A DNA stretch of 64,000 nt, taken from the NCBI GenBank assembly GCA_013396995.1, contig VWZP01003807.1, forward strand, positions 496,001 through 560,000. The letters are read 5' to 3'. Every line of letters starts with the position of its first letter. Positions within the stretch are counted from its first letter, which is position 1. Source of the stretch: Dicaeum eximium. Lineage: Eukaryota > Chordata > Aves > Passeriformes > Dicaeidae. Positions 49,931 through 62,500 of the stretch are shown here, in pieces. The translations under genes were made by a program, and so were the position numbers. The notes under the pieces were generated by a model. It did no database searches. It was not told the DNA's origin and saw nothing but the letters and a program-made list of their open reading frames with translations.

Positions 49931-49992
49931 TGAGAGAATTTTTTTTAAAATAATTTTAGGTGAGAGAATTTTTTTTAAAAAATAATTTTAGG
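49931..49992 (+). repeat. 30/32-base tandem duplication
   Basis: TGAGAGAATTTTTTTTAAAA followed by TAATTTTAGG at 49931-49960 is repeated at 49961-49992. The only difference is two extra A in the second copy. It is a recent local duplication. Confidence 0.96.
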
Positions 49993-51140
49993 CATCATGG
50001 CAGCGCTAAACTGACCTTTGTTAATGATGAGCAGGCTTCTACCCAGTGGTGGTTCTCCACCATCAGAAATATCATGTGTACTAGTGCAAATTATGGATGA
50101 AGGTGCCTTTTCTCTTGTCCTGAAGGCAGTCTCTCCTTTCCCTTCAGAGTGGGGTGGTCTGGCCCACACAGGCTGTGATGGACAATGCCTGACCTTGCTT
50201 CCTCCCATACTGTGCCTGGGTAGCAAAAAACAGAAAAAAGGCAAGGAGGAATTAAGTAGTAGAGGAGTTCATGGACCAGTGTTCTTATCCTGATTAATGA
50301 GAAACATAGCTTCAAGCTTCAAGAGTAATCCTAAAGTCTGATGTCAATTAGTGAAAGCATAAATTAAAGAATATAAGGACATTCTAAAAGATGTGACCAT
50401 ATATTACTTATATGTGTTTTTTCTTTCAAATATGTTATCATTTTTCTATATCATTCAAATAGTTTTTTAACAGGATCTATAATTGTGGAAATATTTTATT
50501 TTTGTTAACTGATGTTGAGCAAATCTTCATTAGACAAACTCACTCACAATTTATCTCCTTTGAAATTAAGAGAGTTGCCTCAGGAGTGAATTTGATCCAA
50601 TCTTTTCAGCTGTATCCTAACATAGATTGGAGTAAAGAACTTTTTAGCAAGTGACAATACTAGAATAAAAATTATTAATACCTAAAGGAGTGGAATCAAA
50701 CTGTTGGGAAAATTAAAAGAAAAAAAACCCTTTTTTCAGAAATGTAACTGCACTGTAACATTGACCATGATCTTGCCTTCCTATGGCTTTTTGGCAATTA
50801 CATCTGTAGGTCTCCAGACCAACATGGCTTGCTCAGTGTAATAGCGCAGGCATTACATGAGGAAAAAAAAAAACAAACAAAAGCTCTCAAACTGACAACC
50901 GGACCAAAACAACTGACCAAAAACCCACACAGTACAATATAGTTAAATAAACAGCAATATTTAAATGTCTCGAAGTGTGCCATTCCCTACACAACTCAAC
51001 AGAGAAGTAATTGCAGTGATCCTCTTCAAATTCTCTGTTTTATTATTTTCTTACTCATAGTTTGGAAGGCTTCCTTTACATGAACTTGTTTCTTATGTTA
51101 TCAAGGCAAAATGAAGACACATTTCACTTGGTGTTACCTT

Positions 51141-51192
51141 TCTAGAGATTAATGCATTTAATCTCTAGAGATTAATGCATTAATGCATTTAA
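51141..51192 (+). repeat. Palindromic 23-base tandem duplication
   Basis: TCTAGAGATTAATGCATTTA starts at 51141. A near copy starts at 51164, with an added TTAATGCA. Each unit is itself nearly palindromic: AGAGATTA and TAATCTCT surround an ATGCAT core. Confidence 0.92.
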
Positions 51193-54177
51193 TAGCCAGG
51201 ATTTTTAATTGTAAGCAGCTATTCCCATTATGCCTTCACATTTATTCTTCAAAAATCATCCAGAAGAGTAAATAAAAATAACTTAATTATATAGTGCAAG
51301 ATGAAAGAAAAGTAAAGGTATTGGAAATGTTGAATATGAAGTGAGACATTTCCTTCTTTTTTTCCTCTTTTTCATCCTTTTTTCCCCGGTTTTGAAATGC
51401 TGCTGCTGCTTTTCATGGACCTGACAATAAAAAGAGACACTCTTATTCAGCAGGGCATAATCAATCCACTGCTGGGAGAGGAATTTTGGCACAGCTAGAG
51501 GAGACTGTCTCTTGAAAATCTGCTCTGAACTTACAGATCCTTCCAGGTTTCAACTCTGACCTAAATTCTTTGTGTCTTTGAGTCCTTGTGATTAAAGTCA
51601 TAAACTGAAACTTTCAGGGGACTTATGAATAAGAGTTCTGGAAAACACTGATTGTAAATTGATTGTTTTAAAATTGTTGCAAAATTATTAACACAAGGCA
51701 TAAAATCAGCTGTGTGACAATGTCTGTGGAAATGTAACTCTTAATACATGAGTTTTCTAACACTGCTACATGCAGTTGCTATTTATAATTATGTAAAACC
51801 TGAAAAAAAAAGTGTAGCAAAATATGTTATCATATTTGTCTCTACTCTAAATATGCTTCCAAGAGAATTCTTTGTCCATTTCTGTAAAAGCAGTTGGAAG
51901 ATAATGCTTACAAAACAAAATAAAATGAACTGAAACAAACTGCCTTGTCTTCCAGGAAAAAGGAATTGGGGAAAAAAAAAAAACCAAAAACAAACCAAAC
52001 ATGAACATTGGGCTTTTCTCTAAATTACACTGCTTTGGTGAAATAGCTCTACTAATGAAAATGCATTTTGATTTACTAACTAATAATTCAGTATCTGGTA
52101 AATGTTAATACTACTTCTTCATTCCAGCTGATAGTTTTGTCATCTCCATGACAATCAAAATGTAAAGTATAGAAAGTAAAAAGTAACACATGAGATAAAC
52201 TTAGCTAGTAAAGAAAGCTTTTCGATCCCATTACCCATTAATTTTATTTCCCCTGAACTACTTAACATGTAAAAGAATTCCAAATTGATGCTGCAACAGA
52301 TGTCTGTCCAGTTAGGTCTGACTCCACATCCTCTTATTAGTGAATGAAATGATTGAGCTCAATCTCCAGTGGTGTCTGAGTACCCTAAATATTGAAAGGC
52401 AAAAACTTCATGGAAGTCTGATTTTTACAGTACAACGTGCTCCTGAACCCAAATTGTTTAATCCTTCCCTTTGAGAGTACTGCCAATGACAACAATGTTT
52501 TGCAGTGTAATTGACTGATGGAAAAGGTCCAATATGTTAAGGAACCAAGAAAGAAAAGGAGGGGTAGGAAGGGGGTGTATCTGTTCTTTCTCAGTGTCAT
52601 TTGCCAATCTGATGAGCTCTGAGAATTTGTCAAACTTAAACTCACTATGCCCAGACAGGATTGTTCCTTTTCTCTTTCTTGGAGTAGCTTTGATGGCAAA
52701 TGGGATATTATTTCTATCTTTCTGTCAGACAGTTATAATGTACTGTGTTTATAAATCCACAACCAGTCTGATTTTTGCTAAATGGTATTTCAAAATCTCC
52801 TTACCTCCTTGAATAAGCAGTACTGCCTAAAATGTCATGAGGTGCCAATATATATTAAGTTGAAAGTTCCCTTGATGTTTTACTTTTTCCAGAACCACTA
52901 GCTACTCTATAGTATTTCTGAGAAGCATATTTTCTTTAAGGTCATAGATGCCAAGACTAACAAGTACAATTTTATGGATGCAAGAAAATAGTATGGTTCT
53001 AATTTGGAAGTATATATTCTCTTACAGAAAATGCACCTGTGGTAAAGTTTTTTTGTGAAAAGATATTGTAGTATTTTTCTTTATTAGTGAAATGTTATCT
53101 CTCTATAGGGTACGGCCCTCCTTCTCCCAAAGCCTTAACCTACAATTACTGCAATAAAATACTGTAGTAGTCCCAGAAATTCTAAAAGGAAAGCACTTCT
53201 TGAAAACCTGCAATAATAATGCATTAGCATTTTGAAAATTACATTATTTGAAATGAACCAGTGTTGGAGAGGGTGATAATTCTGAAAGACTCAGAGGCAA
53301 ATAAACTGTTTAACTCGAAGATAAAACTGGTTTGGATTTTTCCAAAACATTAAATTTGAAACATTATCACCAAATATTAGATTCAAACCATGTTTCAGAT
53401 TCCAGAAAGGAACTATAATAGGATAAGCAGTGATGAATCCAGAAAAAATCTGGGGGTTTTTTTGAGCTACATAGAAAAGAGTTTTAGAAATCTTTAATTC
53501 AAACTATCAGCAAGTCTAACCTGAAAACGTAATGAAATTAATGGCACATGGAGTTTAAATTTTTTTTAGCATTAAATATGAATTTATAGCTTAGCTTAAT
53601 TCTTATTCATAAACATGAGTCTAATTTTCTGGCAAACACCCTTCAAACTGAGTTTGTTTAGAAATGTTACAGGTTTATTTTGACTAACTGTGATATCTAT
53701 GGAGTTTTTTCTTCCATATTTATCAATTTAAAAGATATTTCACTAACAGTAAAATCAAACCTATTTTGCATGCACACATTCATATATTCCATAAATACAC
53801 ATTCATACGCATACACATTATGTACAAAGTGCATGCATCTGTATTTATACATCAAAGTGATTATGAAATTAGTCTGCGTAGAAAAGTTTGAACAAAAAAT
53901 AGAAAATGCTGAGTCAATCTAAACTTAAGTATTTTTGTAAGCATACCAGAGGCAGTTAGGGCTGAAATGGTGTAAAAAAAAATGTATTTTACATATATTT
54001 TTCTGATTTCTTTCCAATTTTTTGAATTTTGTATTTTTTTTAGAAATTCAAAAATACTATGCACAAAAATCTGAAAAGGATAAGAACAGACACACTTGAT
54101 GAGAACAAGGAACTGCCCATGTAAGCATCATATCTCTGATGTTAATGATTAGTAAGAGATACCTAAGGCAAGAATTA

Positions 54178-54243
54178 CAAAAGCAGACAAAAGAAAAGAA
54201 AAAGAAAAAGAACAAACAAACAACAACAACAATAAAAAAAAAC
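54178..54243. repeat. A-rich (AAAAG/AAAC/AAC)n tract
   Basis: A purine-rich run of AAAAG units followed by AAAC and AAC units and an A8 stretch. It is low complexity. Confidence 0.85.
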
Positions 54244-54375
54244 CTAAACACCAAAGAACCAAGCAAACAATTAAGAAAGAGTGAAAAACAGAGAGGGAAA
54301 TTATAGAATAACTCTTTCAGCCCCTGGTAGGTAGCATACTTGGATATTTTACTGAACATTGGGTATGGATCACAA

Positions 54376-54399
54376 TTTTAATGTACATTTTAATGTACA
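54376..54399 (+). repeat. 12-base tandem duplication with adjacent hairpin
   Basis: TTTTAATGTACA occurs twice in tandem. The end of the second copy also forms the left arm of a small hairpin, GTACAGAG (54395-54402) with CTCTGTAC (54408-54415) and a 5-base loop. Confidence 0.9.
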
Positions 54400-55651
54400 G
54401 AGTGGCCCTCTGTACTTGTACTGCGCTGCCCACACCTGCCAATACTTAACATCCCTTGTGTCACTCTGTGCCAAGCAGTTCCAGATTTCAGTACTTCATC
54501 AAATTAATAATGTCTGGAATATTTTTTTAAAAGAAATCATTAATGCATTTCTTCCTTTCCTCAGTTGTTCTTGTCTAAACAAAAAGTTTAAATCCATTTA
54601 GTCTTCTCTCAAATAGCTGATCATACTTGTCATTCTTCTGGCATTTCTACAAGGTCTTTTTCTGACCTTTGCTGACAGTTTCAGAGATCTGAAATGACTC
54701 ACAGAACTTCTTTGCAATTAGAAGTAATTGAGAGTCTCCTATTCTACATACATTGTTAGTATTATTTTTATTTATTACTTCATGTGAGAGTAATTTCATT
54801 TACAAATTTGTCACCTCTTCATTTGATGACCTCCTTATTCAGTGCTGTCTGATCTTTGCACAAGCATTTACAGCCACATTTAGATTTAACCATTCTCAAT
54901 AATTTTCTGTCATTAAGCAGACTTTGCTAACTGTTTCCACAAGTTAAAATGAAACCTTTGCAGCCAAATAAGAGGTGAGATTAGATTTAAAAAGGGCATT
55001 TGATGTTTTTAAAACCACTTTTTTGCAATGTTCTATCCAAATTGATAAATAAAAAATCTTTCTTTGAAAATATCTGAGCAATCTTATCATGAGCAAGTTC
55101 CTGTGCTGGGGTTGGAAAATGAAGAGAGGAAAAAAGGTGGGGGAAGTAAAATTGAAAAATCCAGCATTGTTCTTCAATTGGCTTATACTTTTCTGGACAA
55201 CCTTCTTATTCTTTTGTTGATAAACGAAAAAAAATCTATTAACATCTTTTATCTCAGTCACTCATATTCTTTGCTTTGGCAAAGTTGCTAGTTAGTCCAT
55301 AAACACATACCTTCCACTTACCACAAATAATATATTATTTTATTTAATAGAATTTTATGTAGCCAGTGGGACTTTTTTCTGCCTTTGCATGAACATTATA
55401 TTGTTTCCTTGATAAACAGGATTCACCTCGTACCATTGATACCAGGTGCTTCAATGAGGAGAGAGAAATGTGATCAGGCCAGTTACAGCACCTGAGCTTC
55501 TGCAGGGAAACTGGAGATAGCATCTGGGTTTCCCACAGTCACTTCTGGGTCTTGTAAAATCATTAGATTCTAAAACATCCCCACCTATATATGAAATTAT
55601 GTCTGTGGAAACTTACAGCTTAACCTTGAAGAAAACATGGTGTACTTTTCC

Positions 55652-55672
55652 TTTTTTTTTTTTTTTTTTTTT
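55652..55672. repeat. T21 homopolymer next to GC-rich palindrome
   Basis: Twenty-one T. The following 50 bases are GC-rich and contain the palindrome CAGCCCTCAGGGCTG at 55706-55720. On the minus strand this would read as a GC-rich 3' end followed by a poly-A tail, as in a retrocopy, but the source is not recognised. Confidence 0.9.
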
Positions 55673-57736
55673 GCATATATTACAAGAATAACCAGGGGCC
55701 CCATTCAGCCCTCAGGGCTGCATCCGGATTTCTAGTTAGAAAAATTCAGTCTCCATTCTGCACAAATCTTATGCTGATAATGACTAGAGGAAATATAGGG
55801 ATAAAATAAATCCATAGGCGGAGAAGAGAGGTTTAAGGTGACAGCAACAGAAGTATATCTTTGCGTAGACAAAGAGAACATGCTGCTGCTTTGACCTGTT
55901 GTTGCTGATTGATTACAATTCATGCAGAATGTCATGGAGATGGTAATTCCATGTCTCCATTTTATGCCCTTGCTAAATCAATGTATCCTACATGTTGTTG
56001 CCATAGACATTTCAAGTAAAAATTGTAGTTATGTTAGTTCCATTAGTTCTCAAATTATTGAAGCTCATTGAAATAAAAACTTTTCATCTTTTCTTGAATT
56101 TTGTAGGATTCTTTTCTTCTAAGGTGCAGCATGACACCTTTTTTGTCTTACTTTTTGCATCTGAAATAATTTCTCAACCAATAGAAAACAGAAAATACTT
56201 CCAATGCAAACTAATTTTGAATTATCCTCCGGATGTGAAGGCATGGAAATGTAATGACTGACAAATATATTTTCATAAAATTCTCAGAGGAGGTAATCAG
56301 AACCCAGAAGACATCTTCAGGAAAGATATTATCATTTTAGTTGCATTAACTTCCCTTAAACGACGCATTTTCATATGGTTAATCCCAGATCTTCTTTACC
56401 CTTGGCTGGCTTTTCCCGACATCTATGAACCATGAAATATCCAAATCAACCTGCTATTTAGGAATGAGAAATCAATAGTTTTATGAAGGTACTTATAATG
56501 GTCAGCCTGAAAGAGGGGCAAGAGTAATATGAGATAATAATATCAGTATGGGTGCCTTAATTAGGTTCTTTATTTATAGCCTCCAGAGATTGATTTCTAA
56601 CCTTTAGATACTCCAAATCACTCTAGGAAAATTCCATTGACTATATGACCAATACAGGTTTCCAAATTCAGAAATTCCTATTAGGTTCTTAAATTATTTC
56701 ATCCTCCTGACCTTTTTGTGTTCTTTTCTTTTTCTAAGTGTTTTCATATCTTTCAGCTGCAAATATTTAAAGTAAAAATAGGAAAAAAAATCAGTGTAAT
56801 AAAATATTTCCAAAGAATAGCAAATTGACACATCTATCTTATGAGGCTCTGAACTAAAAAACTCAGTTCTCAAAAGCCTATGATTTCAGCAAGGAGCTTT
56901 CATTGTGGTGGGCCTCATTGCACCCTCTCTGTGTGGCTTGTTTGTTCAAATAATAGCCACACATAATTAATAGATATACAAAAGAAATATAAATAACAAG
57001 AGGATGATGTTCTCATTTTTAAAGACTACTTTTGGTAAATGTAGCTCTTTTTCAAGCACACTCAGTCATGGACTTGCTCACTTGGCAAAAGCCATCACTA
57101 CAATGTAACAGCCTCCATGAAGTAGGTTTCTACCCTTTGGTCTGCTTCATTAAATATTTCAGATCTCCAATGTCAGCACTGGGTTATGGTCATCTGAAAG
57201 TCCATATCAAATAAATTAGTTAATTTCCTGAACTCTTTGGATAAACAAATTCATTTATTCTGATAAGTGAAAGCACTTGGAAAAGCATATGCTGCTGGTC
57301 TGAGCAAAAGACTGACTCACTGACTTTCTAGATAGCTAAGATTTCTTATGCAGGTGGCCCAGCTTCAGATTCACAATCTAGGCCTGGAAATCTACTTCAA
57401 CTTCTCTGTTTACTATACTACTGGAGCTATAACAAAGCTGAGAATTAAGTAACACATTTTCCAGTGCGTACCTCACAGTTTCTTCCATGCTAGTCTTCCA
57501 TTCCTGCAAAATCATAGCCCTTTGCAGTTATGGATCTCTAATTTGGACAGAAGTCTCATTGGGAAGTCAATTAGGCTCCGCAGTAAGTTCCACTAAACTA
57601 GCACGTCAAAAATTGGGAAAAAAAATTTGTATAAAGTTAATGAAACTGCTATATATTTTGTTCTAAGATATTCCTTTTGCAGTGAGTTTTAGATTTTTAT
57701 AATCCAACAATTATTAGATGGCAAATTGTTAATAAG
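55673..57736. other. AT-rich unique sequence, nothing recognised
   Basis: After the GC-rich stretch at 55690-55735, no repeat family or gene is identified. Confidence 0.4.
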
Positions 57737-58040
57737 GAAGTTTTCTCCAAAGTGGTGTGTGTGCACCCAATGGAGTGCATAAGACAATCCACTGGGGTGC
57801 AGGAGGAATTTATTTTGTATCACTATTACATAATATGTATTTTTTAAAAAGAGCAGATTTCATCTTCATCTCATTATTTTTAATATCTCATTTTATGCAT
57901 GTTTTGTAATGCCTATAATATGCTAGTATAATAGTACATGTATACAAATTATACAGAAAATACAAATGTGCATATATTGGCAGTGTATGTTCATAATTTT
58001 TTTGTATGGTTGCACAGTCAAAAAAGTTTAGATACCACTG
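57737..58040 (+). mobile_element. Ancient hAT-Charlie-like DNA transposon relic (non-autonomous)
   Basis: The right end, read on the minus strand, is CAGTGGTATCTAAACTTTTT (58021-58040), close to the hAT-Charlie terminal inverted repeat CAGTGGTTCTCAAACTTTTT. Just inside it is TTGCACAGTCAAAAAAG, matching the usual 'ggtgcgcagtcaaaaaag'. The left end has TTCTCCAAAGTGGTGTGTGT and then GTGCATAAGACAATCCACTG and GGGGTGCAGGAGGAA, the subterminal text typical of these elements. The element is about 304 bases, has no transposase, and its left terminal repeat is decayed. No clean 8-base target duplication is visible. This is a fossil copy. Confidence 0.75.
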
Positions 58041-58670
58041 CAATGAAGAATCAATGGCATTTACAAAACCTTTTTAAAAATACAAAATTTTTCATGTACA
58101 GGAATCTCTTGTCTAAATTTTGTGAGCAAAATTAAAATTGCAGTATAAAGCACTAATCAAAATCAAGATAGTGCTTTAAAAATCTGTGAACAGTTCCATA
58201 AATAAACACTCTTCATAATCAAAGCAGCTTGTAAAAAGCATCTTCCTATCTGATATGGATGGCATTTAAATTCTTCCCTATTCCTTAACAATTTCCCTAT
58301 TAGGAGAAAGGTCAGAGATAAAAAGAGTTACAGATGAATACACTTTAATGTGGCATGGAAAAGAAAAGCCTCTCTTTTAAAGACTCATCTCTTGCTAAAT
58401 GTAGCTAAAATAAATTTTAAAAATATATTTCCTGCTCAGCTATAAAATATAAGCAGCTACATACATGGAACAACTATTTTTTATTATTTTTTTGCCAGTC
58501 CTTGACAGAAAAATTATGCTTGGGAATTTGAAACTCTTATACACCATTCACACGTACCTAATAAATAATGACAGGGAACTGGGTAAGCCTAGTGGCTTAC
58601 ATGTCTGAATAATATTTACTTAACCAGAACATTAATGCATCACTTTTTTTGTTTTGTTTTGTTTTCCCTG

Positions 58671-58687
58671 AGCTGAACGGTTCAGCT
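58671..58687. repeat. 17-base palindrome AGCTGAAC-G-GTTCAGCT
   Basis: Perfect 8-base arms around one central base. It lies directly after a (TTTTG)n tract, at the edge of a GC-richer unique block. Perfect short palindromes can be dimeric protein-binding sites, but no factor is assigned. Confidence 0.8.
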
Positions 58688-59454
58688 AACACAATTGCCA
58701 CAGTCATTCTCTCAGCAGCACTGAAATCTACATTTAAGTGCCATCTGTGAGGCAGTCAAAAACTGGCTGATTCTGCGCCTTTGTTGTGCTGTGTGATGTT
58801 ATGCCTTAGTTAATAACTGAGAATTCAAGCACAGAGAAAGATGAATCTCTCTGATGTCATTCCCTTCATTGTATGTGAAGATCTGTGCCCCACCACCTAC
58901 TAAGCTTTCCCTGACTGACCCGTGTTTACCTTCTGTTGGTGCCACTTCCCACTGTGTTATTGATGTGCTTTTCTGCCCAGGAAGCCGTCCTTCTCAATGC
59001 ACTTTGTTAAGCTCGGGCCATGGGCACACACTGTTCTTTGTTGTACTGTATATGAGGAATGTTTTTGGAGGGGAACACTGATGGTATCAACGATTAGGAG
59101 CTGAAGTGTCTCTGAAGCGAGAGAAGCAGCACGCTGCATTGCCAACACTCTGTATTGCAGGGATTAAACTTAAAAGCTATTCATTTGGGAGGTTTTCTCC
59201 TCATACCTAAGTACCTTTCATTTACATAACAGAAAGCTATGTGCTTCTAAATACACAGACTAGGCATGTTTCAGTCACTTTTTGATTCTTTTCTCTTATT
59301 GTTTAGGTTTTCTTCAATTTGAATATTAGCATTGTTCAAAGCTGTGCGGAATGGCAGTCAACATTTAAGATAAGCAACATTATTAAAGGAACAATGTGCC
59401 TGTTGATTAACCTCCAAATAAACCACATGTGGATGCAAGGAACTTGCCTTTCTG

Positions 59455-59482
59455 ATTTTTTTGTTTGTTTGTTTGTTTGTGT
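59455..59482. repeat. (TTTG)n simple repeat
   Basis: Five TTTG units following a T run. It is a microsatellite. Confidence 0.9.
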
Positions 59483-61999
59483 CATATTTGAAGGTGTTTC
59501 CCAAAATGTGGAGTATGCTGTCAATCATGAGTTAGGGAGAATAAGGTGAAAAAAAGGTAGGCAAAAACTCTGGTTGGCAGGAGGACGATTAATGAGGTTA
59601 TGGTTTGGTCAATACCAGAGCCAGATCATTAACATTTTGGGTTTAATTTCCCAAAAGAGCAGAAAATTCACCTCTAAAAATCGTGGGAAATGCTTCTCCT
59701 TGGCTTTTTTTTTTTTTCTCTTCATGGTACTGGTGGTGTTTTCACTAAACCTCTAATACCTGCTTATATTTCCTGAGTAACTGTACTGGTGAGCCAACTT
59801 ACTCTCTTTTTAATTCTTGTCATTATTCAGAGAGAAATCCATGAAAAGGTGGCTGTTCACTTACAAATAACAACTGTAAAATTATATCCTGAATGAGGTC
59901 TTTCCTTTCCTTCCCTTTGTGCAGTTTGTCTTCTAAACTTAATCGATTCTGACTTTGTCTCCGCAAGAAATGTGAATTGTGCATTCTGATCTCAGTTAAC
60001 CCACCTAGGGAGAAAAAAGTGTTTCAAAACACATGTGGAACAAGAGGCTTGATGAAGCAAAACGATGAAATGATGACTAAGTCTAATGAACACTGTGATT
60101 TAAAGCATCTAGCCTTTGGAAAAAAAATAAATACCTAGAGAGTTTTCTTTCCTGACTGCCACCTTCAGGGAGTTGATATTAGGTCTATGACAGCAATACT
60201 AATTTTCTTCTCTCTCCTAGAAGTGCAATGGTCCATACTATCTTATTAGTTATGCACTTTATTGCATAAATGCTGTGTCTTCTTAGCAGAAATAAAGTAA
60301 TAATGAACTTGGGGTGACATCAAGGGGACCAACTGGATTAATGGATGATAGACATGTTAGACAAGGGGTACTAAACACCTCATCAGAGCCTGTTCAATCT
60401 GAATGACAGCATCTGTGATGCTCCTGAAACAGGAGGCATATATGAAAAAATTGTTTTCAACTTTAATTACATTAATAGTGGTAGTAATTAAATATTTATT
60501 CTTGCAGGAAAAATCAACATACTGACTTGATACATGAACTCCTTAGTTTCTTTTAAAGTGGATCCTTAGATATTCAGAAAGAAAAGCAAGCAAAACAAAC
60601 AAAAAACAAACTTGGACATGACATGATTTTAACGTCTACCACCTTTACTTGACGCTAATATAATAAAGTCAACTAGCATTTTTTGATATTTTGGTAATAT
60701 CTAATATGATGGTCACACATTTAAAATCTTGGGAATCTTTTCATTGTATTTTTTCTCTCTGTGTATCATATGCCTGTACAAAAGTTAAAGGGTTTTTTTC
60801 AAGACATGTGTTTCTTTTTTCAGTTACAGAATAATCAGGAAAAAAATCCAAATTAAGCAATGAAGATATGAAACAGCCACTTTCTAATGTATCTGAATTC
60901 TATGGGAGGAATAGAAAAAGAAAAGCCCAAGAGGAGAACTCCCTGCTGGTTTTAGAGGTGAGTTTTCTACTCTTGTGGGAAATGAAATCCCAAAAGAGAA
61001 GTTAGTGAGCATTACTTCTCTGGTATTTATTACAAACCCATTAATCATTAATGTTCTATTTTGCTAGTCAATCAGTAGTAACACAGTTTCACAGAGACTA
61101 TGTTGTAATTTGGCATGTCTCAACATCATTTTTTACATAGCTAATCAATGGCTTGTATTCAAATTCAAGGGTTTAAGGATGGAAGAAATAGGTTTGATAT
61201 TTCCTTAACTGAAAGGTCTAAAGACAAGTAATATTTCACATTTGACACTGCCTTTTTCTATATTGATCACTCAGTACAGCTGAAAAAGATCACCGATGTC
61301 ACTACTGCTTCCCTGCTTCCTGTTTTATTAATGATGATATATTGCTCTCTTTGGAATAAATACACTGGGAGCAATATACTAAGAACAGGCAAAAGTTCCA
61401 TATCAGTTCCAGTCATTTGTTTAATCTCCTTATAGACTAGTTATGAGTGAAATGCTACAAGTGCATTATTAATTCATGTTCTGTTTGCAGTTGAAAATAT
61501 GGACTAATTCAAAGCCAAGTGCTTTAAGACAGAAAGAGTTCTAGCATTCTCAAAATAGAAATATTTTCTCTTCCTTTTAGACAAACTATTTAACAACCTG
61601 TGGATCAGGGTCTGTTAATTTTTTTCTCTGGATAAGCAGTAATTTTGGGTTTTTCAGGTTTTTTTTTTTGTTTGTTTTAATTATTAACAATGTTTTAATT
61701 TGAAAAAGAATTAAAGAAGGAAAACAGGACTACTAAGGAATTTGCAGCTAGCTGTACATAACAACTTACTTTCTATATGCCAATAAAGACAATTTTAGAT
61801 CTAATGAGCGATTTCAGTAATTATTCATAACATGAATAAGCATGGCATTTGCAAATGTAATGATGCACTGTGTATCATCATCTCTTAAGAAATGTAGCAT
61901 CATATCTCTCAAGACAGTTCATAAAAACACTTGGCCTTCCTTCGTCAAAATCAACTACAAATATACAGTTGCATCCTATATATTGTTTGTAGAACAAAA

Positions 62000-62500
62000 A
62001 TATCTATAAACATTTCTCCTCGTCCATTTCTCAGCTGTAATGTGCTATAGACAGATCTTTTAAATGCCAGCAGTGCATTATAGAAGATATGACTAATCTA
62101 GAGAATTTCCATTTGAAAGAGAAATGAGTAATAATTGATTGGCCTAGATCCAAAGTCACAGTGGGGTTCAAAAAGCTTGTAAGTGCCCTCATAAAAATAG
62201 AAGCTGTATCAACCAATTGAATTTAATTATATGTGAAGGTGATGAGGGAGCTAAACAGCCTGTAATTGGAGTCCAATTACTCAGCTGGTCTTCCATAAAA
62301 TTAATTCATCTGAAAGTTTGCCATTGTCCCATGCTAGAGGCCTGCTGCTGGTTTAATTAGTTAATACTGAGGAATCTTGAAACATTACATTATTTTGTCT
62401 TTATTGCCAATTATGGGTTAAGGAAAATTGTGTATAAAATATTAACATCTGCTTCCAGCACAACTTGGAGAGGGCAAAGGCAAAATATCTCATACTTAAT
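62000..62500. promoter_or_regulatory. Candidate conserved regulatory element rich in homeodomain sites
   Basis: A stretch without simple repeats or recognisable transposons. It carries TAATTA at 62224-62229 and 62354-62359, an ATTAATTC site near 62300, AATTGATT near 62136, and the 19-base palindrome at 62262-62280 whose halves are homeodomain-type CAATTA/TAATTG sites. Dense clusters of such sites in gene deserts are typical of developmental enhancers in vertebrates. Conservation in other species cannot be seen here, so the call is inference from motif content only. AT-rich DNA yields some TAATTA by chance. Confidence 0.3.
62262..62280. repeat. 19-base perfect palindrome with homeodomain half-sites
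   Basis: GTAATTGGA and TCCAATTAC, exact reverse complements, separated by one G. Each arm includes the homeodomain core TAATTG/CAATTA, so two head-to-head binding sites are possible. Confidence 0.88.

Larger units (their letters stand above)
48971..55651. other. AT-rich unique sequence with local duplications
   Basis: Holds the tandem duplications at 49931-49992, 51141-51192 and 54376-54399 and an A-rich tract at 54178-54243. A GC-richer stretch at about 50010-50300 carries opposing unrecognised frames of up to 91 codons. No transposon family or gene is recognised. Confidence 0.35.
58041..61999. other. Unique sequence, possible conserved block at 58590-59160
   Basis: Contains TTTTG-type and TTTG-type simple repeats (58646-58667, 59455-59482), a 17-base palindrome at 58671-58687, and A/C-rich runs near 60585-60612. 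The block at about 58670-59160 is less AT-rich and repeat-free. No gene or transposon family is recognised. Confidence 0.35.
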
